A stretch of 43,102 nucleotides of DNA from a virus. This document shows positions 22,201-30,243 of the stretch, piece by piece. The position numbers and the translations under genes were made by a program. Numbering within the stretch: the first letter of the stretch is position 1; every line of letters starts with the position of its first letter. The stretch covers positions 1 through 43,102 of IMG/VR virus record IMGVR_UViG_3300032893_000113; one strand, written 5' to 3'. The notes below the pieces were generated by a model. That model had not been told where the DNA came from. It saw nothing but the letters and a program-made list of their open reading frames with translations, and did no database searches.

Positions 22201-22581
22201 TTTGACCTCATCACGTTTTACGATGCCGCGTATGCCAAAACGCTGGCAACTTACGGCCACAGACCCTCAAACGATGCTGGCGACTGCGCTATCGGTATGG
22301 ATGTCACGCAGGCAGGCTTAAGCATTCGCTGCAATACGTCCATCGGCTTCTATGTGAATCACGTGAATGACGGCTCAAACTGGAAGGCCCAAGTCAATGC
22401 AAACGGGATTCAGACCAAGCCGGGGGCGTTTTCCACGCTGGCAACGTGCAATTCTGGCTTGGAAGGGGCGCGAGCTGCGGTAACGGACTCGACTACGGCC
22501 ACGTTTGGGGCAACGATCAGCGGAAGCGGATCAAATCATGTACCTGCCTACTGCAATGGCACAAATTGGGTGGTGCAGTAA
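19285..22581 (+). CDS. Large secreted-type beta-helix (tailspike-like) protein
   Basis: About 1,098 residues from ATG 19285 (TTG 19273 would add four). The N-terminus has RRFRG, a hydrophobic stretch and an AFA|Q site at residues 40/41, a Sec-type signal. Residues about 45-200 are Ser/Thr/Gly-rich linker. From about residue 330 the GAQEAINDG motif and GNHVFIEGGG-type turns introduce a pectate-lyase-like right-handed beta-helix that extends to about 600 (for example DNLTIEGYNDQVSLVS). The C-terminus ends CNGTNWVVQ, close to the DGTNWW motif of two other proteins here. It looks like a glycan-binding or depolymerase tailspike, yet carries an export signal. It sits apart from the other tail genes, directly before the terminase. 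Confidence 0.7.
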   Translation: MGFQHGSSLGDLARRFRGCLAHCAGLAVAASLLTAGQAFAQNVRYDAQYPSIVTGQSTPYLVANIPPNSPKLAVCTVPANGVPCTNYATTYNSQGVACPNGAQDTPQPQPSACQPTGDAQGNIGFWAPAGSYDYTVCIGTSCFGPYRVTLGGSGGSGIELQTNGTNNGSQTKLNLTGTGTTTVTDNGSGTVTINSTGTGGGGITGTLTNNFVPKATSTGTNGTVGNSSVQEIASTNSVPVINVPRLEQVRYTDNFIWSQNPNSPSSIAPGSNVITIVCPYGIDATLPDYWIDIGTTGTAEAAPVTATSCTAATVGSSGTITVTARNTHAAGYSVGTASNGAQEAINDGLVTSSSAHNVKVVLPCGANGATIAWDAPVETHGNHVFIEGGGCARILQTHRQAGLILGNRTAGGTFFFNTVHALQFQPGYAGTAPQVNLITSMSRTGCPSACVATFNFGSSHDLLVGDWVIVGGNLNDNTFAGDYQIATVPSGTQVTATPLSNAANNPATVYAGGYVIEQYIPILDNLTIEGYNDQVSLVSTSGLTRPYVSGEEVLADQSANILQFSNSGSGAVFMTPTDEFQPKMIFSPGPNSPSGAVAFIYGANMSMQNTGDCIDWQSGDDLFITDGVCQGFVKNGIRFSQRRGGFGAFSSKGLHYEGSFGGVTQGMTATGYAGLLDVGGTSEVASGENSAPYGGMPLYATVGNALLNWFYYVQPIASTSDPMCSSQPPDGTTGVTNLQRCALNLGTGPVLFAGWAQVDSSSGGTVPVTFNAIPGATSYKLLRTNGPTSGNFETAPYGTGNYLIATVNPLSSCTDAICTVSDSVGLTPSSYTVPTYGLHSYYPYLAAWPGAVVISNNSDAGGTGSASVPNGSYFGPYNQGGNNAPIITTTLPSQDAVILNNPITGAVVGASSPLQGSPFAWRGGGFTSSGNQALPGWATLVPAKNMLVGDGGTLTNLKGLFNFGTTLSPTAPFDLITFYDAAYAKTLATYGHRPSNDAGDCAIGMDVTQAGLSIRCNTSIGFYVNHVNDGSNWKAQVNANGIQTKPGAFSTLATCNSGLEGARAAVTDSTTATFGATISGSGSNHVPAYCNGTNWVVQ
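19298..19384 (+). CDS. Possible 28-residue membrane peptide nested in the next gene
   Basis: In the +1 frame relative to the large protein: MDQVSVILLGAFVVALLIVL then VWPSPPRY, one clean hydrophobic helix with a short tail. GGGG lies 8 bases before its ATG, which is better than anything before the large gene's own start. Hydrophobic sequence in an alternative frame of a signal peptide can arise by chance, so this is only a candidate. Confidence 0.3.
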   Translation: MDQVSVILLGAFVVALLIVLVWPSPPRY

Positions 22582-22931
22582 TGCCACGCGGCGGGGCTAG
22601 GCCGGGAGCGGGGCGCAAAAAGAAGCCCACGCCTGAAGTGGTGCAGGTTCGCCAGAAAGATCATGCAGCCCAGCTTCTAGCGGCTCTGAACCGACCAGCC
22701 AGCGAGAAAGACAGCTACGAAGTGCAGAAATTTCGACTGATTGACGACGCTGGCGTGACCGAATCGAGCAACCTGCGCAAATGGCTCTATGACAAGCGCG
22801 ACGGATTGCCTGTTCGCACCGTGAACCATTTGCACGATAAACCCTTGGAAATGAACGTCAATTTTACCCTCAGCGAAAAAATGAGGGCCGCAATGGAGAA
22901 AGCAGAGAAGCGTGTCAGCGAACGCAGTTGA
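22581..22931 (+). CDS. Terminase small subunit candidate
   Basis: A 116-residue protein beginning MPRGGARPGAGRKKKPTPEV, the basic N-terminal signature seen in many small terminase subunits, followed by a helical, charged body. Its ATG overlaps the previous stop (TAATG) and its end overlaps the large terminase by 20 bases. Small terminases bind the packaging-initiation site and recruit the large subunit; assignment rests on the N-terminal motif and position. Confidence 0.7.
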   Translation: MPRGGARPGAGRKKKPTPEVVQVRQKDHAAQLLAALNRPASEKDSYEVQKFRLIDDAGVTESSNLRKWLYDKRDGLPVRTVNHLHDKPLEMNVNFTLSEKMRAAMEKAEKRVSERS

Positions 22932-24411
22932 TTACGAACAGGCATTGGTAGATCGCCTGTACGACTTTCGGCACGATCCGCTGGGCGCGGTGCTCTATGG
23001 CTTTCCTTGGGGCGAAGGCGAACTCCGCGATTACAGAGCGCCTTGGGCATGGCAGGAAGAATTGCTGCGCGATGTTGGAGCGCACCTGCAAAACCCGGAA
23101 ACCCGCTTCAAACCCGGTCGGTTTGCTCGCAGTTCCGGGCACGGCATTGGCAAATCTGCGCTGGTTGCTCAACTGATCTGGTGGGGCATGAGCACGGCAA
23201 AAGACTGCCGCATTATCGTCACCGCAAACACGAAGAATCAGTTAGATACCAAGACTCAGCCCGAGGCCGCGAAATGGTTTCGCATGGCAATAAATGCCGA
23301 CTGGTTTGAAGTGAACGTGGCTTCGATCAAGGTGAGAGATGCCTCCGCAGATCGCGGCTGGCGTGCCGATTTCATCCCGTGGTCGGAAGATAACCCGCAA
23401 GCTTTCGCAGGAGCGCACAACGCAGGCAAGCGGCTGATGATCTTTTGCGACGAAGCCAGCGAAATCGCAGACATCATTTTCGAAGTCATCAATGGCGCAT
23501 TGACCGACGCGAATACCGAAATCCTGTTCTTTCAGTTTGGAAACCCGACCAGGCGGCAAGGTCACTTCTATGAGAGTGTTTTCGGTGCGTTTCGGCACCG
23601 TTGGAGCGGAAAAGCGATTGATTCGCGTACCGTGGAAGGCTCAAACAAGGTCGAAATTGCTCAATGGGTGGAAGATTATGGGGAAGATTCCGATTTTGTG
23701 CGCGTTCGCGTGCGCGGATTACCCCCAAAGAGCGAGAGTGCGCAATTTATCGACAATGAACTGATTGAAGCGGCGCAGAAAAGGGTTGTGCGTACCCTGC
23801 CAGATGACGCACTGGTTGCGGGCGTGGATTTTGCATGGGGTGGGTCGGATGACAACATCATCAGGTTTCGGAAAGGTGCGGACGCTCGAAGCATTCCACC
23901 AATCAAGATTAAAGGTGAGTTCACCCGCGAGGCTGCCGTCATGGTGGGCAAGCTCTCCGATGTCCTTACCCGCAGCTACGGTGGGGAAAAGGTCGCTATG
24001 CTGTTTTTCGACTCCGCTGGGATCGCTGCCCCGGTGGAAGCGCGGCTTCGCGCTCTTGGGCATAAAAATATTATGGTGGTTAACTTCGGCGCGGACTCTC
24101 CCGACCACCATTACGCATATTTCCGTGACTGTCTCTGGGGAAGAATGAAGGAATGGCTTGCCTATGGCGCAATCGACAAGGATCGCGGATTAGCCGAGGA
24201 CCTCGCCAAGCCCATTCTGGTGGATGACCCAAGGCAGCGCGTCAAACTTGAGCCGAAGCCTGTGATGAAGCGCCGTTTGGCGAAGTTGGGCCTCGATTCA
24301 AGCTCGCCTGACGACGGTGATGCACTCGCGTTGACGTTTGCCATGCCCGTTTTGCCGCCGAAGAAAAAGGCGCGAACTTCAAGCCCTGCCAGTTATGGAG
24401 CGTGGTCGTGA
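22912..24411 (+). CDS. terL: Terminase large subunit
   Basis: A 499-residue packaging motor and nuclease. The Walker A loop is SSGHGIGKSAL with Lys81; Walker B is RLMIFCDEAS with Asp180-Glu181; a coupling motif FGNPT follows at about 209. The RNase-H-like nuclease domain shows GVDFAWGGSDD (Asp306), LFFDSAG (Asp367) and a final DDGDALAL acidic cluster. GTG at 22912 is the start and overlaps the small subunit. It hydrolyses ATP to pump DNA into the procapsid and cuts the concatemer. Headful versus site-specific cutting cannot be told from sequence, though P22-type relatives use headful packaging. Confidence 0.9.
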   Translation: MSANAVDYEQALVDRLYDFRHDPLGAVLYGFPWGEGELRDYRAPWAWQEELLRDVGAHLQNPETRFKPGRFARSSGHGIGKSALVAQLIWWGMSTAKDCRIIVTANTKNQLDTKTQPEAAKWFRMAINADWFEVNVASIKVRDASADRGWRADFIPWSEDNPQAFAGAHNAGKRLMIFCDEASEIADIIFEVINGALTDANTEILFFQFGNPTRRQGHFYESVFGAFRHRWSGKAIDSRTVEGSNKVEIAQWVEDYGEDSDFVRVRVRGLPPKSESAQFIDNELIEAAQKRVVRTLPDDALVAGVDFAWGGSDDNIIRFRKGADARSIPPIKIKGEFTREAAVMVGKLSDVLTRSYGGEKVAMLFFDSAGIAAPVEARLRALGHKNIMVVNFGADSPDHHYAYFRDCLWGRMKEWLAYGAIDKDRGLAEDLAKPILVDDPRQRVKLEPKPVMKRRLAKLGLDSSSPDDGDALALTFAMPVLPPKKKARTSSPASYGAWS

Positions 24412-24704
24412 TGCTTCCGCAAAATCCCTACGGTGGAATGCAGCAACGCCCAACCTTACCAAATCCTTATCAGGCGTTCGGCCTGCCGAATCCAAGCTCG
24501 CTTCAGCCTCATGTGGGCCGCCCCATGATGCCGATTCACCCGCAGATGCCGATTTCTCAGCCTGTAGGCAATGGTGGGGGAATGATGCCGGGGCCGACGC
24601 AGCCAGTCGGAGCCGCGCCAATCTCGCAGCCTGTGGGCGGCGGAAACATCATGCAGCCCATGCCACTGCAAAACCCTTATGGCTTGATGGCGCGAAGGTT
24701 CTAG
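24411..24704 (+). CDS. Pro/Met/Gln-rich low-complexity protein
   Basis: A 97-residue protein, MLPQNPYGGMQQRPTLPNPY..., rich in Pro, Met, Gln and Gly, with repeated PISQPVG elements. ATG overlaps the terminase stop (TGATG). Small disordered proteins in this place occur between terminase and portal genes in several podoviruses; function unknown. Confidence 0.6.
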   Translation: MLPQNPYGGMQQRPTLPNPYQAFGLPNPSSLQPHVGRPMMPIHPQMPISQPVGNGGGMMPGPTQPVGAAPISQPVGGGNIMQPMPLQNPYGLMARRF

Positions 24705-24869
24705 CTGTGCGGGAAGAACTGACCGAGGCGAGCGGGCAGCGCACGTGGCAATGATGCCTCCAACTTCACATCTCCGGGAGTTGCTTACCTAGCTCCGCAT
24801 ACCTTGCAGCCTTCTCGCGGAGTCAGAAGGCACCGCACAGACTAGCTCGCCTAGAAAGGACCCAACACC
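24705..24869. other. Untranslated leader with alternative hairpins
   Basis: 165 bases with no supported gene. Two mutually exclusive stems can form: CTCCGC (24793-24798) with GCGGAG (24817-24822), and GCCTTCT (24809-24815) with AGAAGGC (24825-24831) around a 9-base loop. No T-run follows, so it is not a classical terminator. A GAAAGGA ribosome site ends the region. It may be a transcript-processing or regulatory leader for the head genes. Confidence 0.4.
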
Positions 24870-25265
24870 ATGCCGAAATTTCTTGAGGACAAATTACGGG
24901 CCGAGTACGGCAACAATCCGCACGCGATCTACGGAACCATGAACAAGATCGGCGCAATGCACGGGAACAAGGAAACCCAGAAGGGAAAACAGATGGAAAA
25001 GAAGCATGAGCACAAAATGTCGCACATGATTATCCGAATGCACGAAGATGGGGGGCATACGGTCGAGCATCACATGCACCCGAAATCTTCAGGCAAATCA
25101 ATGGCTTTCATGGAGCATTCCGAGCCAAAAACCCATGTGTTCGGCAAAGGCGAAAAACACAAGATGGCTGCGCACTTGGCCGAACATCTTGACCTGCCTT
25201 CCCTCAGTGGCGCAGGCCATGAGGAAAGCGACGGCTCAAGCGATGGCGGCGGCGAACTCGAATAG
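24870..25265 (+). CDS. Conserved phage protein, His/Met/Lys-rich
   Basis: A 131-residue protein. MPKFLEDKLRAEYGNNPHAI followed by YGTMNKIGAMHGNKETQKGK is a motif I recall from short proteins near podovirus head genes. The middle is His-rich (KKHEHKMSHMIIRMHEDGGH) and could bind metal; the tail is acidic. GAAAGGA lies upstream. Function unknown. Confidence 0.65.
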   Translation: MPKFLEDKLRAEYGNNPHAIYGTMNKIGAMHGNKETQKGKQMEKKHEHKMSHMIIRMHEDGGHTVEHHMHPKSSGKSMAFMEHSEPKTHVFGKGEKHKMAAHLAEHLDLPSLSGAGHEESDGSSDGGGELE

Positions 25266-25267
25266 CC

Positions 25268-25756
25268 GTGACTGTCTCAATCAAAACCAAGCTTGACCAT
25301 GAGCTAAAGCGCAAAGGCTTTGGCGGCTTGGATGACCCGCGCCTGATTCAGCAGATCGCCTTCTGTGTCCGCGATCACGTCCATTTGCGGCAAATCCTTG
25401 TCACCGTCGTGCCTGAGAAGCGCACGCAAGCCTATGAAGCGATGCGGCCCTATCTGCGCTTTGAAGCGAAGCCGTTGGACGTGTATATCGCGGAAGCTGC
25501 CGACCTTGCCGCCCGAAAAGAGCAGGATCAGACCAAGATTGATGTCATTGCGGAGAAGGCAATTGCTCGAGCCGAGCGCGAATGGCAATCGAATGGGAAG
25601 CGCCTGATTCTGGTTTGCGTGAAATGCACGCGCCAAGAGGATTTCCCTGCATCCGAGCGCTTCATTGCGGCTGGTGACGCCTACCGCGAAGGCTGGCGCA
25701 AGGATGATGGCAAGGTTTATTGCAAGACGTGTGCCCCAAAAATCGTTATTGAGTAA
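25268..25756 (+). CDS. Hypothetical protein upstream of portal
   Basis: A 162-residue protein with GTG start 2 bases after the previous stop. The body is helical and charged; the C-terminus has LVCVKCTRQEDF and YCKTCAPK, two CxxC pairs suggesting a zinc ribbon. It ends coupled to the portal (TAATG). Function unknown. Confidence 0.6.
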   Translation: MTVSIKTKLDHELKRKGFGGLDDPRLIQQIAFCVRDHVHLRQILVTVVPEKRTQAYEAMRPYLRFEAKPLDVYIAEAADLAARKEQDQTKIDVIAEKAIARAEREWQSNGKRLILVCVKCTRQEDFPASERFIAAGDAYREGWRKDDGKVYCKTCAPKIVIE

Positions 25757-27993
25757 TGTCCGCTCCAACTCCTAAAGAAATCAGGGATCGCTTTGCCGAT
25801 TACCTTTCGGAATGGAAACCCATCCGAGAGGAAGGCCAAGAGGATATGCGCTTCGTCGCTGGCGATCCTTGGTCGCCCAACGACCGAAAAGCCCGTGAAG
25901 ATGCCTCGCGCCCGGTTATCTCGCTTGACGAAATCAACCAATACTTAAATCAGGCGATCAACAACGTTAGGCAGAATAAGCGCGGCATTCAGGTCACGCC
26001 CACAGGCGAAGGCGCTAACGATAAAGACGCCAATCACCGCGAAAACATTATTCGTGGCATCGAATATCGCTCCAAAGGGCAAACCGTTTACATCACCGCC
26101 TTCGAGAATGCGATTTCACGCTCTTATGGCTTTACAGGAATCACGAAAAAGTACATCAATGAACGCTCTTTCGATCAGGAATTGCTGCTTCGCCGCTTCC
26201 CCAATCCTGATTGCGTCCTGCCATGCCCGGATTTCAAGGAAGCCGATGGCTCGGACATGGAAGATTGCTTTGTCACCGACACGCTGCGCAAGGATGACTT
26301 CAAAAAGAAGTATCCGAAAGCTTCAAGTTCCGTCAGTTTCACGGGCGATGAAGGTGACCAGCAAATCAGCCTTTGGATTCAGGACAAAACCGTACAGGTA
26401 GCCGAATACTGGTATGTCGATAAGACCGAGGGACAAATCTTCCTCATTGATGGCCCAGACGGAAACCCGATTGTGGTGGAGAAAGTGGGAAAAGGCGAAC
26501 ACGTCATCGCCACGCGGAAAACGACTTTCAAAAAGGTAAACCAACTCATCACGAATGGCTTGGACATCCTTGATGAGATTCCGTGGCAAGGCTCGCGTGT
26601 TCCCATCTGCCCCTGTTTCGGCAAGGAAATCTGGGTGGATGAAGGCGGCGGCCCACGACGCAAGCTGATTTCAATGGTTAGGCTGGCGCGTGATCCGCAG
26701 ATGTTGCTTGCCTACCTCGCTACACAGGAATGCGAAGAGGCTGGCATGACGCCCAAAGCGCCATTTGTCGGCGCAAAAGGCCAGTTTGAAAGCGATCAAG
26801 AGGCTTGGGAACTGCTCAACAAAGTACCGCGAGCTTACGTGCAATACGACGTAGTAGTTGATGCCGCAACGAATACGCCATTACCTGCGCCCACACGCCC
26901 AGCCTTCGAGCCGAACTTTCAGGCATATGAAATTGCGAAAGATTCTGCTAGGCGCTCAATTCAGGCTGCAATGGGGATTTCGCCGCTTCCGACCGCTGCG
27001 CAGCGAGACTCCGAGAAATCAGGCGTAGCCCTTGAAAAGATTCAGGATCAGGAAAACATCGGCACGTTCCACTTTACCGACAATTTCGACATGATGCTCC
27101 AAAACATCGGCTGGCAGATCAATGAACTCCTTGGCCCGACGCTCGACACGGCGCGAACCGTGCCCGTTGCCAAAGCGGATGGTTCGTTCGGCACGCTGAG
27201 AGTCAATGACAAGCCCTATGTCGTGAGCAATCCTGAAAAAGATCATCTGATGCTGCTTGATCCGGAAACCGAAGAGGAGCCGGGAGAGTACGACGTCACA
27301 GTTTCGACAGGCCCAAGCTATCAGTCCCAGCGCGAGCAAGCCGCCGAATTTGCCGACTTCCTCATCGAAAACGCGCCGCAAATGGGCATCCCGCAGGAAG
27401 TCATGGTGAAACTGGTAGCGCTGGCAATCAAGCTGAAAGACATCGGGCCGCTGGGCGACGAAATGGTTGACTTGCTCACCCCGCCTGACCCGAACGACCT
27501 GCCGCCGCAAGCGCAAGCCATGATTGCCCAATTGCAAGGCCAGATTCAGCAATTGACGCAGGAAAACCAAGCTCTGCATCTCGAACGGGCCGGCAAGGTT
27601 CTCGAACAGCAAACCAAGCAGTCGATTGCGAAATTGCAAGAGGCGACAAAGCTCATTGTGGCCGAAATGCAGGCATCGAAAGACGCCGACAAAGCGCACT
27701 TCGAGCAGGAAATGTCGCGTCTTGGATTCGTGCAGGAACAAACCAGCGCCGCCCACGATGCCGCGCATGAAACCGCGATTACGCTACTGGAGCAGCAACA
27801 CGAACAGCAAATGGCGGCCCAGCAACAAGCGCATGAGCGCACGGTATTAGCGCAGCAAGGCGCACAGGATTCGTTTGCTCAAGGCAATGAGCAGCAAGCC
27901 GCGCAGCAAGCGCAGGCTTCCGACCAAGTTCACCAATCGGTGATGGCTGACAAAGCGGCCAAGGCCGCGAAAAAGGAGAAGCCTAAGAAATGA
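25756..27993 (+). CDS. Portal protein, P22 gp1-like
   Basis: A 745-residue protein, close to the 725 residues of P22 gp1. The opening RDRFADYLSEWKPIREEGQE, DMRFVAGDPWSPNDRKARED and SRPVISLDEINQYLNQAINN matches the P22-type portal pattern, in which early residues form the wing. Residues about 575-730 are Gln/Ala-rich and predicted coiled coil, like the helical barrel of P22 portal, with a Lys-rich tail. Twelve subunits would form the DNA channel at one capsid vertex and dock the terminase. Starts by TAATG coupling. Confidence 0.87.
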   Translation: MSAPTPKEIRDRFADYLSEWKPIREEGQEDMRFVAGDPWSPNDRKAREDASRPVISLDEINQYLNQAINNVRQNKRGIQVTPTGEGANDKDANHRENIIRGIEYRSKGQTVYITAFENAISRSYGFTGITKKYINERSFDQELLLRRFPNPDCVLPCPDFKEADGSDMEDCFVTDTLRKDDFKKKYPKASSSVSFTGDEGDQQISLWIQDKTVQVAEYWYVDKTEGQIFLIDGPDGNPIVVEKVGKGEHVIATRKTTFKKVNQLITNGLDILDEIPWQGSRVPICPCFGKEIWVDEGGGPRRKLISMVRLARDPQMLLAYLATQECEEAGMTPKAPFVGAKGQFESDQEAWELLNKVPRAYVQYDVVVDAATNTPLPAPTRPAFEPNFQAYEIAKDSARRSIQAAMGISPLPTAAQRDSEKSGVALEKIQDQENIGTFHFTDNFDMMLQNIGWQINELLGPTLDTARTVPVAKADGSFGTLRVNDKPYVVSNPEKDHLMLLDPETEEEPGEYDVTVSTGPSYQSQREQAAEFADFLIENAPQMGIPQEVMVKLVALAIKLKDIGPLGDEMVDLLTPPDPNDLPPQAQAMIAQLQGQIQQLTQENQALHLERAGKVLEQQTKQSIAKLQEATKLIVAEMQASKDADKAHFEQEMSRLGFVQEQTSAAHDAAHETAITLLEQQHEQQMAAQQQAHERTVLAQQGAQDSFAQGNEQQAAQQAQASDQVHQSVMADKAAKAAKKEKPKK

Positions 27994-28979
27994 CGCCTTT
28001 AGAAACACCCGCCGTGACAAATCAGGACTCGGCCCCTGAATTGAAAATTCCGTCCGGTCGTGCCTATGACGAATGGCGCATGACTGGCGAACTGCCGTCA
28101 GAACCGGAAGCCCCGGCAGCCTCCGAACCCGAAACACCAGCAGAACCGCCGTCAGAGCAGTCCGCAGACTCGGCCCCTGCGGAAAAATCCGTCTCGCCCG
28201 CCGCCCCGGAAGCGGCCCCCACTGCACAGCGGGGAAAGAAAGATGCAGAAGCAAGAATCCGCGAACTGGTCGCAAGGGTTAAGGAACTTGAGGCACGGCA
28301 GTCAACCAGCGTAACGCCGACTTCGCAAGCGGCTCCGATTACTCCAAAACTACCGGAGAAATCGGCCCGACCACCAAAGCCTACCGTCAATGACCGCAAC
28401 CCAGATGGCTCACCGAAATACAAGGATTTGCAAGAATTTCTGGATGCCCGCGACGAATGGACAACCCAAGACGTTCTCGCCAAATCCGAAGAGGCTCTCT
28501 CCAAAAGAGAAGCCGACCGGAAAGCCAGCGAACGCGCCCAGACGGTGCAATCGAAACGGCAAGGCAATCTCGATCGAGGCTTAGCCAAACATCCCGATTG
28601 GGGGGAAAAAGTCGGCAAGATGCAGTTGCCCGACATTTTGGACGCCTTCACGCTGGAATCGGACGTTGGCGATGAGATTCTGTATCACTTCGCCGCAAAT
28701 CCTGCCGAATTTCAGCGCGTTTTCAGTATGCCAAGCGCGTTTCGCATCACCCGCGAACTCGGGAAGCTGGAAGATCAGTTTTCCGGGCAAGGTTCTGCCG
28801 AAAGATCATCTTCGCCCCCTGTGCGCAGAGTATCCGCCGCGCCGCCCCCGCCTCAAATTGTGGATGGGAAAGGCACGACTCCCGGTGATGACGTGGAATC
28901 GGCGCTTAATGATGACGATTTCGCCGCCTATGCAGCGCGGCAGAATCGCCGCGACGTGGAGCGCATGAAAAAGCGCTAA
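27990..28979 (+). CDS. Scaffolding protein
   Basis: A 329-residue protein placed exactly between portal and coat as P22 gp8 is. It is acidic and disordered at the N-terminus (Pro/Glu/Ala-rich to about residue 90), helical in the middle, and ends with a basic helix (ARQNRRDVERMKKR) like the coat-binding helix-turn-helix of P22 scaffold. No catalytic motif. It should direct procapsid assembly and leave before DNA entry. Coupled to the portal by ATGA. Confidence 0.75.
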   Translation: MTPLETPAVTNQDSAPELKIPSGRAYDEWRMTGELPSEPEAPAASEPETPAEPPSEQSADSAPAEKSVSPAAPEAAPTAQRGKKDAEARIRELVARVKELEARQSTSVTPTSQAAPITPKLPEKSARPPKPTVNDRNPDGSPKYKDLQEFLDARDEWTTQDVLAKSEEALSKREADRKASERAQTVQSKRQGNLDRGLAKHPDWGEKVGKMQLPDILDAFTLESDVGDEILYHFAANPAEFQRVFSMPSAFRITRELGKLEDQFSGQGSAERSSSPPVRRVSAAPPPPQIVDGKGTTPGDDVESALNDDDFAAYAARQNRRDVERMKKR

Positions 28980-28996
28980 GTCGCAAGGGATAGGAA

Positions 28997-30229
28997 ATGG
29001 CGAACCTTTTTTTAAACACAAACTGGATTTCCATGGAAGTGTTGCGGCTTCTGGTCAACAAGTTGACCGTGGCCGAATACTTCAACATGGAGTGGGAAAA
29101 GGATTTCAAGAAAGAGTTTGCGGTTGGCTCGACTATTCAAATCAAATTTCCCCAAACCTTCACGATTCGCAACGGCCTTGGCTATGATCCGCAAGGCATC
29201 AACCGGATTTCCACCACCATCAGCTTGGATCAGGTTTTCGGCGTCGATTTCCAGTGGGATGACTATGAAGCCGCGATCAAAGCAGAGCGTTCGGAATCAG
29301 AAATCCGGCAGCAGTACCTCGAGCCGGCGGCAGCCCAGCTTGCTCAAGAAACTGACTCACGCGCCGCGCAGTTCGCTTATCAGAATGCCTCTGGCGTGGT
29401 CGGCGTACTCGGCACCAACTTCACCACGGTAGCAACGCCCAACTCTGCCCGTGCCTACCTCATGCAAAAAGCCTGTCCTCCGGGCCGCCGCGTGATGTGC
29501 GTATCGAGCAGCCAAATGGAGTCATTTTCGAATAACCTGACGAACTTCTTTCACCCCGGTGATGAGATTTCGCAGGCATTCAAGGATGGTTACATGGGGC
29601 GGCAGGGCGGCTTCGACTGGTTCGAGTCCCAATCGCTCTATTCGCATACCGCTGGCACTTGGGCGGGATCGGTAACCGTTCATGGCGGCGGGCAGTCTGG
29701 CACTTCGCTGGTCATCACGGGCACAAACGGTGACACGCTCAATCTCGGGGATAAATTCTCCATTTTGAATGTGAATGCCGTCAACCCGAGAACCCGGCGC
29801 ATTGCCGGCCCGGCAACCGCGCAAACCTTCACTGTGACGCAGGCAGCCACACTCACAGGCGGAAATGACACCATCCAAATCCTGCCTTCGATTTTCGGCC
29901 CCGGCTCGCAGTATCAGAACGTTGACGCTCTGCCAGCAGACGGCGCAGCGCTCACGCTCTGGCCCGGTACGACCTCGCCCAGCGGCAAGGTTGGCACGGT
30001 CGGGTTTGCCCTCTCCAAATATGCATTCGCTCTTTCTGGCGCAAAGCTGTATAGCCCGAAAGCAGTGGAAGTTTGCTCTCAAAAACAGGACCCGAAAACT
30101 GGCATCGCCGTGCGCTATGTCAAGGCTTGGGACCCGGTACGGTCAATGCAAATCAATCGCTTTGACATGCTGCTAGGCTTCGGCAACCTGTACCAAGACA
30201 ACGGCGCAGTTGCGATTGCGATGGCATAG
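28997..30229 (+). CDS. Major capsid (coat) protein, P22 gp5 family
   Basis: A 410-residue protein. The N-terminal block ANLFLNTNWISMEVLRLLVN, then KLTVAEYFN and GSTIQIKFPQTFTIRNG, is typical of the P22 coat family (HK97-like fold). The middle region (about residues 215-290; Thr/Gly/Val-rich with TVTQAATLTGGNDTIQI) fits an inserted beta domain as in P22 gp5. The end (VRYVKAWDPVRSMQINRFDM and the final LLGFGNLYQDNGAVAIAMA) also matches. A ribosome site GGGATAGGAA precedes the ATG. Its N-terminal block recurs in the antisense gene at 32149-32475. Confidence 0.88.
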   Translation: MANLFLNTNWISMEVLRLLVNKLTVAEYFNMEWEKDFKKEFAVGSTIQIKFPQTFTIRNGLGYDPQGINRISTTISLDQVFGVDFQWDDYEAAIKAERSESEIRQQYLEPAAAQLAQETDSRAAQFAYQNASGVVGVLGTNFTTVATPNSARAYLMQKACPPGRRVMCVSSSQMESFSNNLTNFFHPGDEISQAFKDGYMGRQGGFDWFESQSLYSHTAGTWAGSVTVHGGGQSGTSLVITGTNGDTLNLGDKFSILNVNAVNPRTRRIAGPATAQTFTVTQAATLTGGNDTIQILPSIFGPGSQYQNVDALPADGAALTLWPGTTSPSGKVGTVGFALSKYAFALSGAKLYSPKAVEVCSQKQDPKTGIAVRYVKAWDPVRSMQINRFDMLLGFGNLYQDNGAVAIAMA

Positions 30230-30243
30230 GAGCCGAATCGACC

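Noticed and set aside
24705-24869. tRNA gene between terminase and head genes
   Set aside because: The stems do not form a cloverleaf, and no T-loop (GTTCRA) or acceptor stem could be found.
27019-27768. 249-codon minus-strand open frame inside the portal gene
   Set aside because: It mirrors the Gln/Ala-rich coiled-coil coding region of the portal; composition is explained by antisense reading of CAG/GCG-type codons and no start signal is present.
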